Positions 1 through 8,889 of a DNA stretch of 64,000 nucleotides are shown here, one piece after another. The DNA is taken from the NCBI RefSeq assembly GCF_014137995.1, contig NZ_JACGWV010000003.1:620001-684000 (forward strand), given 5' to 3'. Position 1 is the stretch's first letter. Each line of letters opens with the position of its first letter. Both the position numbers and the translations under genes were made by a program. This DNA comes from Promicromonospora sukumoe. Its GTDB lineage: Bacteria > Actinomycetota > Actinomycetes > Actinomycetales > Cellulomonadaceae. The notes below the pieces were generated by a model. It ran no database searches and was not told the origin of the DNA. It was given only the letters and a program-made list of their open reading frames with translations.

Positions 1-996
1 ACGCAGCTCGCGACCGACGGCCGCCCCGTCGGCATCCACCTGGTCATGAGCGGCGACCGCGCCGTCTCCGTGCCCCCGTCGCTGGCCTCCACGGTGCAGA
101 AGCGCATCGTGCACCGGATGGCGAAGGAGGACGACTACGTGATGCTGAACGTGCCGAAGGACGTCCTGACCCCGGCGTCCGCGCCGGGCCGGGCCATCAT
201 GTACGGCCAGGAGGCGCAGATCGCCGTGCTCGGCGGCGACTCCAACGGTGCCGTGCAGTCGCGCGAGCTCGCCCGCCTGGAGCAGACCATGCGCTCGGTC
301 GGCGGGGTGCCCCAGGCCCCCGGCGTCGACCGCCTGCCGGACACGTTCACGCTGGAGCAGCTGCCCCAGCGGACGACGGACCTGGCGACGATCGGTCTGC
401 GGGACCTGGACATCGCGCCGATCGGCCTGCCCATGCGTGGCCCGCTCATGCTCGCGGGCCCGCCCGGCTCGGGTCGGACGACGGCGTTCGTGACGCTGGC
501 GACCGCCCTGCGCCGGGCCGGCGGCACCCGGCTGGTGTACCTCTCCTCGCGGCGGTCCAGCCTGTCGGCGCTGGACCTCTGGGACATGACGGCGTCGAGC
601 CCCGAGGACGTCGTGGAGCTGCTCAAGGAGCTCACCACGGTCCTCGAGAGCGACCGGGCCACCCCGGGCACGCTCACCGTGATGATCGAGAACTACACCG
701 AGATGACGGGCACGCCCGCCGAGAAGCCGCTGGAGGCCTTCGTCAAGCTCGCGTCCCGCAAGGACCAGCTCGTCATCGGCGAGTCGGAGTCCTCCACCTG
801 GAGCAAGGCGTTCACGCTCGCAGGCCCGTTCAAGTCGGGCCGCAACGGCCTGCTCCTGACGCCGGGCGACACCGACGGCGACACGCTCATGAACACCCCG
901 CTCGGCCGCATCCGCCGCAAGGACTTCCCGCCGGGCCGCGGGTTCCTCGTGACGGCCGGCCGGGCCACCAAGATCCACGTCGCCCTGCCGGGGTGA
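1..996 (+). CDS. eccC: EccC-type FtsK/SpoIIIE ATPase of type VII secretion, C-terminal part
   Basis: The reading frame is open from the first base, so the gene starts upstream of the window; 331 residues remain. EccC is the hexameric motor of ESX/type VII secretion and recruits WXG100 substrates to the membrane channel. The visible part begins at the end of one FtsK-like domain (GRPVGIHLVMSGDR, then the degenerate strand region up to about residue 100) and continues into a last ATPase domain with a P-loop GPPGSGRTT (about nt 457-483). The following gene encodes a WXG100 protein, which supports the assignment. The first in-frame ATG at 46 lies inside the conserved domain and is not a start. 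Symbol by analogy with actinobacterial ESX loci. Confidence 0.85.
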   Translation, partial: TQLATDGRPVGIHLVMSGDRAVSVPPSLASTVQKRIVHRMAKEDDYVMLNVPKDVLTPASAPGRAIMYGQEAQIAVLGGDSNGAVQSRELARLEQTMRSVGGVPQAPGVDRLPDTFTLEQLPQRTTDLATIGLRDLDIAPIGLPMRGPLMLAGPPGSGRTTAFVTLATALRRAGGTRLVYLSSRRSSLSALDLWDMTASSPEDVVELLKELTTVLESDRATPGTLTVMIENYTEMTGTPAEKPLEAFVKLASRKDQLVIGESESSTWSKAFTLAGPFKSGRNGLLLTPGDTDGDTLMNTPLGRIRRKDFPPGRGFLVTAGRATKIHVALPG

Positions 997-1002
997 CGGG
1001 GG

Positions 1003-1020
1003 ATGGGGAGTCCTCCCCAT
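1003..1020 (+). terminator. Short hairpin after eccC
   Basis: ATGGGGA, loop GTCC, TCCCCAT: a 7-bp perfect stem 7 bases after the eccC stop codon and about 90 bases before the WXG100 start. No T-run follows, so it may be a weak terminator or an mRNA end-stabiliser. Confidence 0.35.
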
Positions 1021-1108
1021 TCCACCGCGTCACGGGCCATGGAATAGTTCGTGACGTCGCAGAAACGGAGGTTGTCCGCGAGGGCAGCCACAGGAAAAGG
1101 AGCTTGAC

Positions 1109-1393
1109 ATGGTCGCAGAGGGTGGCAACGTTTTCGGTCTTGATGTCGAGGCAGTCCGGAGCCTCGCCAACACGCTCCGTACCCAGGCCGAGGGCGTCCG
1201 TCAGGTCGTGACGACGATCACGAGCCAGATGTCCCAGACCCAGTGGAACGGTCAGGACGCCGTGCAGTTCCAGGAGGAGTGGGACGGCACCCACGCCGCC
1301 AAGCTCAACGAGATCGCCGCGGCGCTCGAGACCTACGGCACCACGGCGGACAACAACGCCAACATGCAGGACGAGACCTCGAGCGCGTACTGA
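1109..1393 (+). CDS. WXG100 family secreted protein (EsxA/EsxB-like)
   Basis: 94 residues, the standard length for the WXG100 family: small helical hairpins exported as dimers by type VII secretion. The central turn carries the W-x-G motif (QWNGQDAVQFQEEW, about residues 44-57) between two amphipathic helices. The C-terminus is acidic and ends DETSSAY; a strict YxxxD/E export motif is not obvious except possibly around the ETYGTTAD segment. AGGAAAAGGAG precedes the ATG at good distance. It lies 112 bases after eccC and is followed by a strong hairpin, so it may be expressed more highly than the genes downstream, as is usual for ESX substrates. Confidence 0.9.
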   Translation: MVAEGGNVFGLDVEAVRSLANTLRTQAEGVRQVVTTITSQMSQTQWNGQDAVQFQEEWDGTHAAKLNEIAAALETYGTTADNNANMQDETSSAY

Positions 1394-1441
1394 TCGAGCT
1401 CGAGCCTCTTCCGGAGGCCAGGCCCCGGACCGGGGCCGGTA

Positions 1442-1480
1442 TCAAGGGGTGCGGGACCGACTACGGCCCGCACCCCTTGA
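1442..1480 (+). terminator. Perfect 14-bp hairpin between the WXG100 gene and its fused paralogue
   Basis: TCAAGGGGTGCGGG (1442-1455) pairs exactly with CCCGCACCCCTTGA (1467-1480) around an 11-base loop. It follows the small WXG100 gene by about 50 bases and ends 80 bases before the next start. It lacks a U-tract, so partial termination or 3' stabilisation of the short transcript is as likely as full termination. Confidence 0.6.
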
Positions 1481-1560
1481 CTTCGTAACGACGTAAGCAG
1501 TTCCAGCGGTACCCATGCGAAACCACTGCGCCGTCACCGGCGGGACGTGAGGAGAACCAA

Positions 1561-2511
1561 GTGAGCGGGGGAATGGTCGGCGCCGACATCGAGGCGCTGC
1601 GTCTGCTTGCGGACAAGTTCGACGAGGGCAGCGACAAGCTGGAGACCATCGTCACCACCGTCGAGTCGGCCGTGCCGCAGGCGGACGGCTGGAGCGGCCC
1701 GGACGCCGAGGGCTTCCGCCAGGAGTGGTCCGGCAGCCACCTCGTGCGGCTCCGGGAGACGGCCGTCGCGCTGAGCGAGGTGGCCGGCAAGGTGCGCTCC
1801 AACGCCGACGCGCAGGAGGAGACGTCGAACGACTACACCGGCGTCCCGGGCGGCGGCGGTCCCGGCGGCACCGACGTCGCTGGTGCGTCCAACCGGCCGG
1901 GCAGCGTCTGGGACGTCTTCGAGACCGGCAAGGGCCTGGTCGACTTCGGGCTGGCCGGCTGGGCCAACTTCAAGTACGGCCGCAACCTGCTCAACCTGTC
2001 CCGTGCGCTGGACACCGCCGGCGACGCCGCGGCCTCCGCGACGACCTTCATCCGGCAGGGCATGCTCGCCGACGGCATGGGCATCGTCGGCCGGCTCGGC
2101 ACCGCCGGCAAGTTCATGGGCGCCGCCGGTGGTGTCCTCGGCATCGTCGGCGGCATCGACCAGATGTTCAACACCCAGTACGACGGCTGGCGCGGTGGCG
2201 TCGACCGGGTGATGGGTGGCATCGGCGTCGCCGGCGGCGTCGCCACGGTCGGCATGTTCCTGGGTGTCGCGGCGTTCGCCAACCCCGTCGGCATCGGTAT
2301 CGCCGTCGGGGCGGGCCTGGTCACCGGCGCCTGGGCGCTGGGCAACCTCGTGTACGACAACTGGGACACGATCTCCGCGTTCGCCTCCGACCCGCTGCCG
2401 TACCTTGCGGACGGCGTCAAGGAGGTCGGCGAGTTCGCGAGCGACGTCGGTAACGCGGTCGGCGATGCTGCCGGGGCCGTCGGTGACTTTGTGGGAGGCT
2501 TGTTCGGATGA
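1561..2511 (+). CDS. WXG100 domain fused to a glycine-rich hydrophobic C-terminal domain
   Basis: 316 residues from a GTG start preceded by GAGGAG. Residues about 1-95 form a WXG100-like domain with the W-S-G turn (GWSGPDAEGFRQEW), closely similar to the 94-residue protein just upstream, including the shared QEETS end. A Gly/Pro linker (about 98-115) leads to a second domain of about 200 residues made of several Gly/Ala/Val-rich hydrophobic stretches (for example GAAGGVLGIVGGIDQM and VATVGMFLGVAAFANPVGIG), which could insert into membrane. No known toxin motif is visible. The architecture fits a type VII secreted effector or a membrane-associated ESX component; the function is inferred only from domain order and neighbours. 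Its stop overlaps the next start (ATGA). Confidence 0.75.
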   Translation: MSGGMVGADIEALRLLADKFDEGSDKLETIVTTVESAVPQADGWSGPDAEGFRQEWSGSHLVRLRETAVALSEVAGKVRSNADAQEETSNDYTGVPGGGGPGGTDVAGASNRPGSVWDVFETGKGLVDFGLAGWANFKYGRNLLNLSRALDTAGDAAASATTFIRQGMLADGMGIVGRLGTAGKFMGAAGGVLGIVGGIDQMFNTQYDGWRGGVDRVMGGIGVAGGVATVGMFLGVAAFANPVGIGIAVGAGLVTGAWALGNLVYDNWDTISAFASDPLPYLADGVKEVGEFASDVGNAVGDAAGAVGDFVGGLFG

Positions 2512-3320
2512 GCGAGAACAGGGCGATGGAGTTCGGGCCGGACGACGTGACGGCCGCGCGGGCGACGCTCGCGCAGGCCCGCGACGGCGAGGTCGTCAGC
2601 GTGGTGATCCTCACGGACGAGGAGGTCACGATCCTCGACGGGCTGGAGCACGAGCAGCTCGTGCCCACCCCGTGGATCGACGCGCAGGGGCCGACGGCCG
2701 ACCGGTCCCTCATGGGGCGGGTCGCGCTCCGGTCGCTCGTGTCCCGCGAGATGGTCCTGCCGGCGGGTACCGACGCCGAGGGCCGGGTCACCGGGATCAA
2801 GGCGCACCCGGGGATCACCGGTCCGCTCGTGCTGCGCCGCTCGGCCCAGGAGATCCTGTCGGCCGAGCGCACCAGCGCGAACGGCAAGGACTGGCTGTTC
2901 GCCTACGTGCACCACGAGGACGGCCGGTCCACCGTGCTGGAGGAGGAGATCACCGGCGAGGGGCACCACGCCTTCTCGGTGTATCCCCAGGCCCTGCTGG
3001 GCGAGCGGTTCGAGAGGTTCATCGACCCGACCGGCACGGCGCTGCTGGGCACCGCCCCGCGGACCTACTCGGCGGCCGAGTTCGAGGCCGCCGTCCCCAC
3101 CCTGCCCCAGCTCAGGGAGGCCGTGGCCGTGAGCATCGTGTCCGGTGTGGCTCGGGGCAGCGACAAGCTGGTCAACGCGTCCGTGTACGCGGGACCGCAC
3201 GGCGTGCACGTGGTGCGGGGCACCGAGCACGACGCGCAGGGAGCGCCGGTGACCCTCACTCTCCAGGAGACGGGCTCGCGCGGGCTGCGTGCCCTGCCGT
3301 CCGAGCTGGTGCCGGCATGA
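2508..3320 (+). CDS. Unknown protein of the type VII secretion locus
   Basis: 270 residues, start ATG overlapping the upstream stop, so translationally coupled to the WXG fusion. No signal peptide, no transmembrane segment and no motif I recognise; the sequence is an acidic, soluble mixed alpha/beta type (many short strand-like stretches such as EVVSVVILTDEEVTIL). The size and position beside WXG substrates are compatible with a secretion chaperone of the EspG kind, but no sequence feature I can see proves that. The next gene again overlaps its stop (ATGA at 3317), making a tight three-gene unit. Confidence 0.6.
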   Translation: MSENRAMEFGPDDVTAARATLAQARDGEVVSVVILTDEEVTILDGLEHEQLVPTPWIDAQGPTADRSLMGRVALRSLVSREMVLPAGTDAEGRVTGIKAHPGITGPLVLRRSAQEILSAERTSANGKDWLFAYVHHEDGRSTVLEEEITGEGHHAFSVYPQALLGERFERFIDPTGTALLGTAPRTYSAAEFEAAVPTLPQLREAVAVSIVSGVARGSDKLVNASVYAGPHGVHVVRGTEHDAQGAPVTLTLQETGSRGLRALPSELVPA

Positions 3321-3541
3321 GCGGCCTCGGTCGGTGGAGCCTGTGGATCGGCCTGGGCCTCGTGGTCGTGGCGGTGCTCTGCAGCGTCCTGAGCCTCATC
3401 CCGGTGGCCGTGTTCGCCGGCATCTTCGGTGGTATCGCGCTCGTCATGGCCGCCGTCGACGCGATCTACAATGCGCTCGGCCGCGCGGAGCTCCGTCGTC
3501 GTGCCGCCAAGGTCCAGCGGGAGCGCGAACAGGGCCGTTGA
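3317..3541 (+). CDS. Small two-helix membrane protein at the end of the ESX locus
   Basis: 74 residues. Two hydrophobic helices (about residues 9-29 and 31-49) are followed by a strongly basic tail (RRRAAKVQREREQGR), which predicts a hairpin in the membrane with a cytoplasmic C-terminus. The ATG overlaps the stop of the preceding unknown gene by four bases, so the two are probably co-translated. The family is not recognised. A role as a membrane partner of the secretion locus is inferred only from position. Confidence 0.6.
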   Translation: MSGLGRWSLWIGLGLVVVAVLCSVLSLIPVAVFAGIFGGIALVMAAVDAIYNALGRAELRRRAAKVQREREQGR

Positions 3542-3678
3542 GCCCGGAACGCGAGGATTCTCACAGGAACCCCACGTCCACCCCCTGAACCTGGGGTGAG
3601 GTGCGCCTTACCCGGTCGGTAGAATCGGTAGCGGCCTTCGCTTCCCTTGTCTTGTCCTCGACCGGAAGGCGCCCCTCC

Positions 3679-5076
3679 GTGAGCACCACCCGCCCCTTGC
3701 GCGTCGCCGTCGTCGGCGCCGGCCCCGCCGGCATCTACGCGAGCGACATCCTGTCCAAGTCCGCCCTCGACGTCAGCATCGACCTGTTCGAGCGCCTCCC
3801 GGCGCCGTTCGGCCTGGTGCGGTACGGCGTGGCGCCGGACCACCCGCGCATCAAGCAGATCATCGTCGCGCTCCACAAGGTGCTGAGCCGCGGGGACATC
3901 CGCCTGCTCGCCAACGTGGACTACGGCGTGGACCTGAAGCTCGAGGACCTGCGCCAGTTCTACGACGCGGTGATCTTCTCCACCGGGTCCATCAAGGACG
4001 CCGAGCTGGACGTCCCCGGCATCGACCTCGACGGCTCCTACGGCGCCGCGGACTTCGTGTCCTGGTACGACGGTCACCCCGACGTGCCGCGCACCTGGCC
4101 GCTGGAGGCGGAGCAGGTGGCCGTGATCGGCGCCGGCAACGTCGCGCTCGACGTGGCCCGCGTCCTCGCCAAGCACGCGGACGACCTGCTGTCCACCGAG
4201 ATCCCGGCCAACGTGCACGAGATCCTGAAGACCTCCCCGGTCACCGACGTGCACGTGTTCGCGCGCCGCGGTCCGGCGCAGGTCAAGTTCTCGCCGCTGG
4301 AGCTGCGCGAGCTGGGCCACGTGCCCGACGTCGACATCGTGGTGTACCCGGAGGACTTCGACTTCGACGAGGGCTCCGAGGCGGCGATCAACTCGTCGAA
4401 CCAGACCAAGCAGGTCGTCAAGACCCTGGTGGACTGGACGCTGAAGGACCCGGCGCAGAACACGGCGTCGCGCCGCCTGCACCTGCACTTCCTGCACGCC
4501 CCGGCCGAGGTGCTCGGCGAGGACGGCAAGGTCGTCGGGTTCCGCACCGAGCGCACCGCGCTGCAGGGCGACGGCACCGTCAAGGGCACCGGCGAGTTCA
4601 CCGACTGGCCTGTCCAGGCCGTCTACCGCGCCGTCGGCTACTTCGGCTCCTCCCTGCCGGAGATCCCGTACGACGACGTCAAGGGCGTCATCACCAACCG
4701 CGAGGGCCGCGTCGTCGACATCGACGGCAACCAGGTCCCCGGCGTGTACGCGACCGGCTGGATCAAGCGCGGCCCGGTGGGCCTCATCGGCCACACCAAG
4801 TCCGACGCGTCGGAGACCATCCGCCACCTCGTCGAGGACGTCACGGGCGTGGCCGACGGCGAGGCCCCCGGCGACCTGGACGGCGGCCGTACCGCGCCGC
4901 AGGGCACGCCGGAGGCCGTCACCGAGTTCCTCACCGGCAAGGGTGTCCCGTACATCGAGTGGTCCGGCTGGGAGCTCCTCGACGCGCACGAGCGGGCCCT
5001 CGGCGAGGCCGTCGGCCGGGAGCGGATCAAGGTCGTCCCGCGCGACGAGATGGTCACCATCAGCCGTCGCCCGTAG
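3679..5076 (+). CDS. fprA: Ferredoxin/flavodoxin-NADP+ reductase, FprA type
   Basis: 465 residues from GTG at 3679, with GGAAGG nine bases upstream; the frame could extend to GTG 3601 but the extra 26 residues are not domain-like. Two Rossmann motifs are visible: the FAD site [10 protein letters not shown] (residues 9-18) and the NADPH site [18 protein letters not shown] (from about residue 152). The GATG-type motif [15 protein letters not shown] lies near residue 356. This adrenodoxin-reductase-like family moves electrons between NADPH and ferredoxin or flavodoxin in the cytoplasm. The length matches mycobacterial FprA (about 456). It is a single gene closed by a strong terminator. Confidence 0.92.
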   Translation: MSTTRPLRVAVVGAGPAGIYASDILSKSALDVSIDLFERLPAPFGLVRYGVAPDHPRIKQIIVALHKVLSRGDIRLLANVDYGVDLKLEDLRQFYDAVIFSTGSIKDAELDVPGIDLDGSYGAADFVSWYDGHPDVPRTWPLEAEQVAVIGAGNVALDVARVLAKHADDLLSTEIPANVHEILKTSPVTDVHVFARRGPAQVKFSPLELRELGHVPDVDIVVYPEDFDFDEGSEAAINSSNQTKQVVKTLVDWTLKDPAQNTASRRLHLHFLHAPAEVLGEDGKVVGFRTERTALQGDGTVKGTGEFTDWPVQAVYRAVGYFGSSLPEIPYDDVKGVITNREGRVVDIDGNQVPGVYATGWIKRGPVGLIGHTKSDASETIRHLVEDVTGVADGEAPGDLDGGRTAPQGTPEAVTEFLTGKGVPYIEWSGWELLDAHERALGEAVGRERIKVVPRDEMVTISRRP

Positions 5077-5103
5077 CGCACTCCCCGTTGCCGTTCAGCG
5101 ACC

Positions 5104-5133
5104 GTGCCCGGAAGACTCAGGTCTTCCGGGCAC
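5104..5133 (+). terminator. Terminator after fprA
   Basis: GTGCCCGGAAGAC and GTCTTCCGGGCAC form a perfect 13-bp stem with a TCAG loop, followed by TGTTGTCT. It begins 28 bases after the fprA stop. Confidence 0.85.
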
Positions 5134-5209
5134 TGTTGTCTGGTGGGCGCCGACCCGCCGGGGAACCCGGGGCCGGGCTGGCGCGTTCGGGTGGGAGGAA
5201 AGGAGTGCG

Positions 5210-6133
5210 ATGCACAGGCACTACAACGGGCTGAAGACCGCCGCGCTGTTCGGTGGCATGTGGGCCGTGATCCTCGGGCTCTGGGCGCTCTTCGGGGCCA
5301 AGTCGGGCTTGCTGTGGATCTTCGTCCTCATCGGGCTGGGGACCACGGCCTACGGGTACTGGAACTCCGACAAGCTCGCGATCCGCGCGATGCACGCGTA
5401 CCCGGTGACGGAGCTGCAGGCGCCGGAGATGCACCGGATCGTGCGCGAGCTGTCGACGGCGGCACGCCAGCCGATGCCGCGGCTCTACATCTCGCCGACC
5501 AAGGCGCCCAACGCGTTCGCCACCGGCCGCAACCCGCAGAACGCCGCCGTGTGCTGCACGGAGGGCATCCTGGAGCTGCTCAACGAGCGTGAGCTGCGCG
5601 GGGTGCTGGGCCACGAGCTGATGCACGTCTACAACCGCGACATCCTGACCTCGTCCGTGGCATCCGCCCTGGCGGGTGTCATCACCGCGCTGGCGCAGTT
5701 CCTGCTCTTCTTCGGCGGCGGCGACCGCCGGGAGGGCGGCAACCCGCTCGCGGCGCTCGCCATGGCCCTGCTCGCCCCGATCGCGGCGATGCTGATCCAG
5801 ATGGCGATCTCCCGCACGCGCGAGTACGACGCCGACGAGGACGGCGCCCGGCTCACGGGCGACCCGCTGGCCCTGGCCTCCGCGCTGCGGAAGCTGGAGC
5901 AGGGCACGCAGCGCGCGCCGCTGCCGCAGGACCGGGACCTCACCAACGTCTCGCACCTGATGATCGCCAACCCGTTCCGCGGCGCGGGCATCGGCAAGCT
6001 GTTCGCCACGCACCCGCCGATGCCGGACCGTATCCGCCGGCTCGAGGCCATGGCGGGCGGCCCAGCCGGGGGCTACAACCCCGGTGGCCCGACGTCGGGC
6101 CCGGACTGGGGCACCCCGCCCGGGATGCTCTGA
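5210..6133 (+). CDS. htpX: HtpX-like membrane zinc metalloprotease (M48)
   Basis: 307 residues, ATG with GGAGGAAAGGAG just upstream. Two N-terminal membrane helices (about 10-30 and 33-50), then the M48 catalytic domain: zinc motif HELMH (H135, E136, H139) and the distal glutamate ligand in [13 protein letters not shown] (E205). Two further hydrophobic helices (about 150-170 and 180-200) lie between them, as in HtpX. The family degrades misfolded membrane proteins on the cytoplasmic side. A glycine/proline-rich tail closes the protein. It is a single gene with no neighbouring chaperone. Confidence 0.93.
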   Translation: MHRHYNGLKTAALFGGMWAVILGLWALFGAKSGLLWIFVLIGLGTTAYGYWNSDKLAIRAMHAYPVTELQAPEMHRIVRELSTAARQPMPRLYISPTKAPNAFATGRNPQNAAVCCTEGILELLNERELRGVLGHELMHVYNRDILTSSVASALAGVITALAQFLLFFGGGDRREGGNPLAALAMALLAPIAAMLIQMAISRTREYDADEDGARLTGDPLALASALRKLEQGTQRAPLPQDRDLTNVSHLMIANPFRGAGIGKLFATHPPMPDRIRRLEAMAGGPAGGYNPGGPTSGPDWGTPPGML

Positions 6134-6298
6134 GACCGTCCTGACGACCACCCCGCCCGTCCTCCGTCGTCCGCGGAGCCGCCCCCGACCTCACCCGCGC
6201 AAAGCGTTCGTCGCGGTCGGCGGGGGCGGATACGGTGAGCAGATTCCGACCGGGCCTGCAGGGGCGCCCGGGTTGTTACGCAGAAGGAGCACCACACC

Positions 6299-6793
6299 AT
6301 GGCCGACTCGTCGTTCGACATCGTCAGCAAGGTCGACCGCCAGGAGGTCGACAACGCGCTGAACCAGGCCGCGAAGGAGATCTCGCAGCGGTACGACTTC
6401 AAGAACGTCGGCGCATCGATCACCTGGAGCGGCGAGAGCATCGTCCTCGTCGCCAACTCGTCGGAGCGTGTGCTCGCCGCCCTCGACGTCTTCGAGACCA
6501 AGCTGGTCAAGCGCGGTATCTCGCTCAAGTCGATCGACGTCGGCGAGCGTGAGCCGAAGCCGTCCGGCAAGGAGTACCGCCTCGCGGCCACCCTCAAGGA
6601 GGGCCTGGCCGGGGAGAACGCGAAGAAGGTCACCAAGATCATCCGCGAGGAGGGCCCCAAGGGCGTCAAGACGCAGATCACGGGCGACGAGGTGCGGGTC
6701 ACCAGCAAGTCCCGCGACCAGCTCCAGGAGGTCATGGGCCTGCTCAAGGGCTCGGACCTGGACTTCGCGCTCCAGTTCACGAACTACCGCTGA
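6299..6793 (+). CDS. yajQ: YajQ family nucleotide-binding protein (UPF0234)
   Basis: 164 residues, the usual length of YajQ, with the family N-terminus [13 protein letters not shown] and the ISQRYDFKN segment. The family consists of two ferredoxin-like RNA-binding-type folds; members bind tRNA, and some have been reported to bind cyclic di-GMP and act as transcription cofactors. Which of these applies here cannot be read from sequence. AGAAGGAG sits eight bases before the ATG. It is transcribed alone and ends in a terminator shared with the convergent MerR gene. Confidence 0.93.
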   Translation: MADSSFDIVSKVDRQEVDNALNQAAKEISQRYDFKNVGASITWSGESIVLVANSSERVLAALDVFETKLVKRGISLKSIDVGEREPKPSGKEYRLAATLKEGLAGENAKKVTKIIREEGPKGVKTQITGDEVRVTSKSRDQLQEVMGLLKGSDLDFALQFTNYR

Positions 6794-6848
6794 CCCGCTG
6801 GTCGAGCCTGTCGAGACCGCCTGACCGACGAGCGGACGACTGACCCGG

Positions 6849-6882
6849 ACGGGCGGTCACCGGAACTCCGGTGGCCGCCCGT
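6849..6882. terminator. Bidirectional terminator between yajQ and the MerR gene
   Basis: ACGGGCGGTCACCGGA pairs with TCCGGTGGCCGCCCGT with one mismatch in 16, in the gap between two convergent genes. No clear T-run follows on either strand. Confidence 0.7.
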
Positions 6883-6912
6883 CCCGCTTGTCACGAGTCC
6901 TGCCACGCGGCC

Positions 6913-7794
6913 TCAGCCACGGGCCCCGAGCTCCACGGCCAGCTCCATGCAGCGCAGACGGGCCGGGGAGAAGTCGTAGGGCATCTTGCCGACCGCTTCG
7001 AGAACGCTCATGGACGTCTGCCCGGTGTCCGAGATCTCGCCGGCGTCCCAGGAGTCGAGGAGCGCCTCGTCCCCCTCGTCGAGCCCGGCCTCCTCCATGG
7101 CGGCCTCCAGCTTCTGTTCGAAGGCATGGCGTTCGGCGGCCACCTGGGACACCCGGGGGTCGTCGACGGCGACCGTGTCGTCCAGCGCCTCCTCGGCGGC
7201 GTCGACCCGGTCGGACTCCGCCCGCAGGTCCGGGCTGCCGGCCAGGGCGATGAACCGGGTGGCCTGGATCGCCGCGCCGAGGGGGCCGAAGATCCGCTCC
7301 GTGACCAGCAGGGTGTCCAGGTCCGCCTGGCGCAGGGAGCCCTCCGGCACGTTCGCGAGGCGTTCCGTGACGACGTCGGAGAGCAGGCCCGCCCGGCTGC
7401 CCTGCGTGCGCATCCGCTGGACTGCGGCCCGCTGTCGGCGCAGCTCCGCTTCCTGGGCGACGAGGGCCTCGTCCAGCCGTTCCAGGACGGCCGCGATGTC
7501 GTCGTCGTCGGAATTTCGAGGAACCGAGCCGGCCGGCGCCGAGCTGCCCGGAGCCGACCCGGCAAAGGCGTCCCGGATGTCGTCCAGGGCGATCCCGGTG
7601 TCCGCCATCCTGCGGACCCACAGCAGCCGGACCATGTCCTCGTACCCGTAGCGCCGGCGGTCGTCGCCACCTCGCTCGGGCTCCGGGAGCAGGCCGATCT
7701 CGTGGTAGTGCCGGATCGCCCGCGGCGTCGTGCCGGCGAAGGCCGCCGCGTCACCGATCTTGACGCGGCGGGGCGGGACGAAGGACGGGTGCAT
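6913..7794 (-). CDS. MerR family transcriptional regulator
   Basis: 293 residues. The N-terminus is a MerR winged helix-turn-helix (KIGDAAAFAGTTPRAIRHYHEIGLLPEPER, residues about 12-42, with the RYGYEDMVRLLWVRRM wing). A dimerisation coiled coil follows (about 105-150, EAELRRQRAAVQRMRTQG). The C-terminal half is unlike the TipA or Cys-metal sensing forms and holds no cysteine cluster, so the inducer is unknown. GAGGAAGG precedes the start. The neighbours (YajQ and a glutamine amidotransferase) give no target hint, and the divergent promoter region toward 7800-7900 serves only this gene. Confidence 0.85.
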   Translation of the reverse strand: MHPSFVPPRRVKIGDAAAFAGTTPRAIRHYHEIGLLPEPERGGDDRRRYGYEDMVRLLWVRRMADTGIALDDIRDAFAGSAPGSSAPAGSVPRNSDDDDIAAVLERLDEALVAQEAELRRQRAAVQRMRTQGSRAGLLSDVVTERLANVPEGSLRQADLDTLLVTERIFGPLGAAIQATRFIALAGSPDLRAESDRVDAAEEALDDTVAVDDPRVSQVAAERHAFEQKLEAAMEEAGLDEGDEALLDSWDAGEISDTGQTSMSVLEAVGKMPYDFSPARLRCMELAVELGARG

Positions 7795-7902
7795 GGTGGA
7801 GCCTTCCTCGACGGGGCGGGACGTGGGTCAACCGGACCACATCCCGCTACGTGAGGTGCAACTCCAGGCGCGCCCCGGGCGCCCGCGGGTGCCCGCCGGC
7901 CG

Positions 7903-8739
7903 TCATCCCCGGGCCGGCGTGGGCAAGAACCCGCGCAGCTCCTCGTGGCCGCCGCGGACGACGAGGCAGCTCGACTCCGGCACCTCTCGCCACGCCCCGC
8001 GCAGGTCCCCGAGCGGCTCGGACACCACGAGGCGGGCGTCGTCGGAGATCTCGTGCAGCACGGGGTTGTCGGGGTACTGGAGGCGGAGCGTCGAGATGTC
8101 GGTGCTGTGGAACAGCGACCGCGAACTGCCCACGCTGGAGTAGCGGAACGCCCACGTGGTGTCCCCGTCGGTGGTGGCCACCGTCATCTGGATCGGGTGC
8201 TCGACGCCGTGGCGTCGCCCGGTCTCCTCGATGAGGCCGACTGCCCGGGCCACTGCCGCGGGCGGGTCCTCCTCGAGCCCGAACGTCAGGGCCAGGTAGA
8301 AGAACACCTCGGAGTCCGTCGAACCCTCGATCCCGGGGTAGAGGGCAGGATCGACGGCCATGGCCAGGTCGCGCTTCACCGCCGCGAAGTCCGTGATGGC
8401 CCCGTTGTGCATCCAGAGCCGGCGGCCGTGCCGGAACGGGTGACAGTTGGTCTGCTGCACGTCCGTCCCGGTCGACGCGCGGATGTGGGCGAAGACCCGC
8501 CCGGCGGCCGCGTGGGCCGAGATCTCTCGCAGGTTGCGGTCGTTCCAGGCCGGCTCGGTGCTGTGGTAGACGCCGGGTTCGTCCAGGGCGCCGTACCAGC
8601 CGACGCCGAAACCGTCACCGTTGATGGTCTCCGCGCCCAGCCGTGAGTGCCTGCTCTGCACCACCAGCGAGTTCTCCGGCTTGAAGAGCAGGTCCTCCAG
8701 GAGCACCGGCGAACCTGAGTACGCGAGCCAACGACACAT
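7903..8739 (-). CDS. Class II glutamine amidotransferase (YafJ/EgtC type)
   Basis: 278 residues when started at 8739, which places Cys2 directly after Met (MCRWLAYSG), the N-terminal nucleophile exposed by methionine removal in Ntn hydrolases. The family signatures NGDGFGVGWY and, further on, HIRASTGTDVQQTNCHPF are present. The longer frame back to 8841 would bury Cys2 and is rejected. The enzyme releases ammonia from glutamine or hydrolyses a gamma-glutamyl amide; EgtC-like members act in ergothioneine synthesis, but no egtA, egtB or egtD is next to it, so the substrate is unknown. It is divergent from the DUF1963-like gene. Confidence 0.87.
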   Translation of the reverse strand: MCRWLAYSGSPVLLEDLLFKPENSLVVQSRHSRLGAETINGDGFGVGWYGALDEPGVYHSTEPAWNDRNLREISAHAAAGRVFAHIRASTGTDVQQTNCHPFRHGRRLWMHNGAITDFAAVKRDLAMAVDPALYPGIEGSTDSEVFFYLALTFGLEEDPPAAVARAVGLIEETGRRHGVEHPIQMTVATTDGDTTWAFRYSSVGSSRSLFHSTDISTLRLQYPDNPVLHEISDDARLVVSEPLGDLRGAWREVPESSCLVVRGGHEELRGFLPTPARG

Positions 8740-8851
8740 CTCGACCTCACTCTCGCCGCCAGGATGCGTCGGGGACGGGCCCCGCGCGTCATCCGAATCG
8801 GGTGAGGTCGAGCGGACTTGCCGCGGCGGGCCCGAGTGCACGACCCTTGCC

Positions 8852-8863
8852 CGGTATATACCG
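8852..8863. promoter_or_regulatory. Perfect 12-bp palindrome upstream of the DUF1963-like gene
   Basis: CGGTATATACCG is self-complementary and is the only AT-rich stretch in the 150-base divergent region between 8739 and 8890. It could be a repressor site or hold a -10 element for the rightward gene. Confidence 0.45.
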
Positions 8864-8889
8864 ATATGTCTAACTGGGGGTCAGGCGAG

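Noticed and set aside
3601..3678. Upstream GTG start for fprA
   Set aside because: The extra 26 residues carry no fold signal, and GTG 3679 has a good ribosome site just before GVGAGPAG-type sequence.
6798..6818. CTGGTCGAGCCTGTCGAGACC as a dispersed repeat
   Set aside because: Similar sequences are common at gene ends in actinobacteria as I recall, but only one copy was seen here, so it is not reported as a repeat family.
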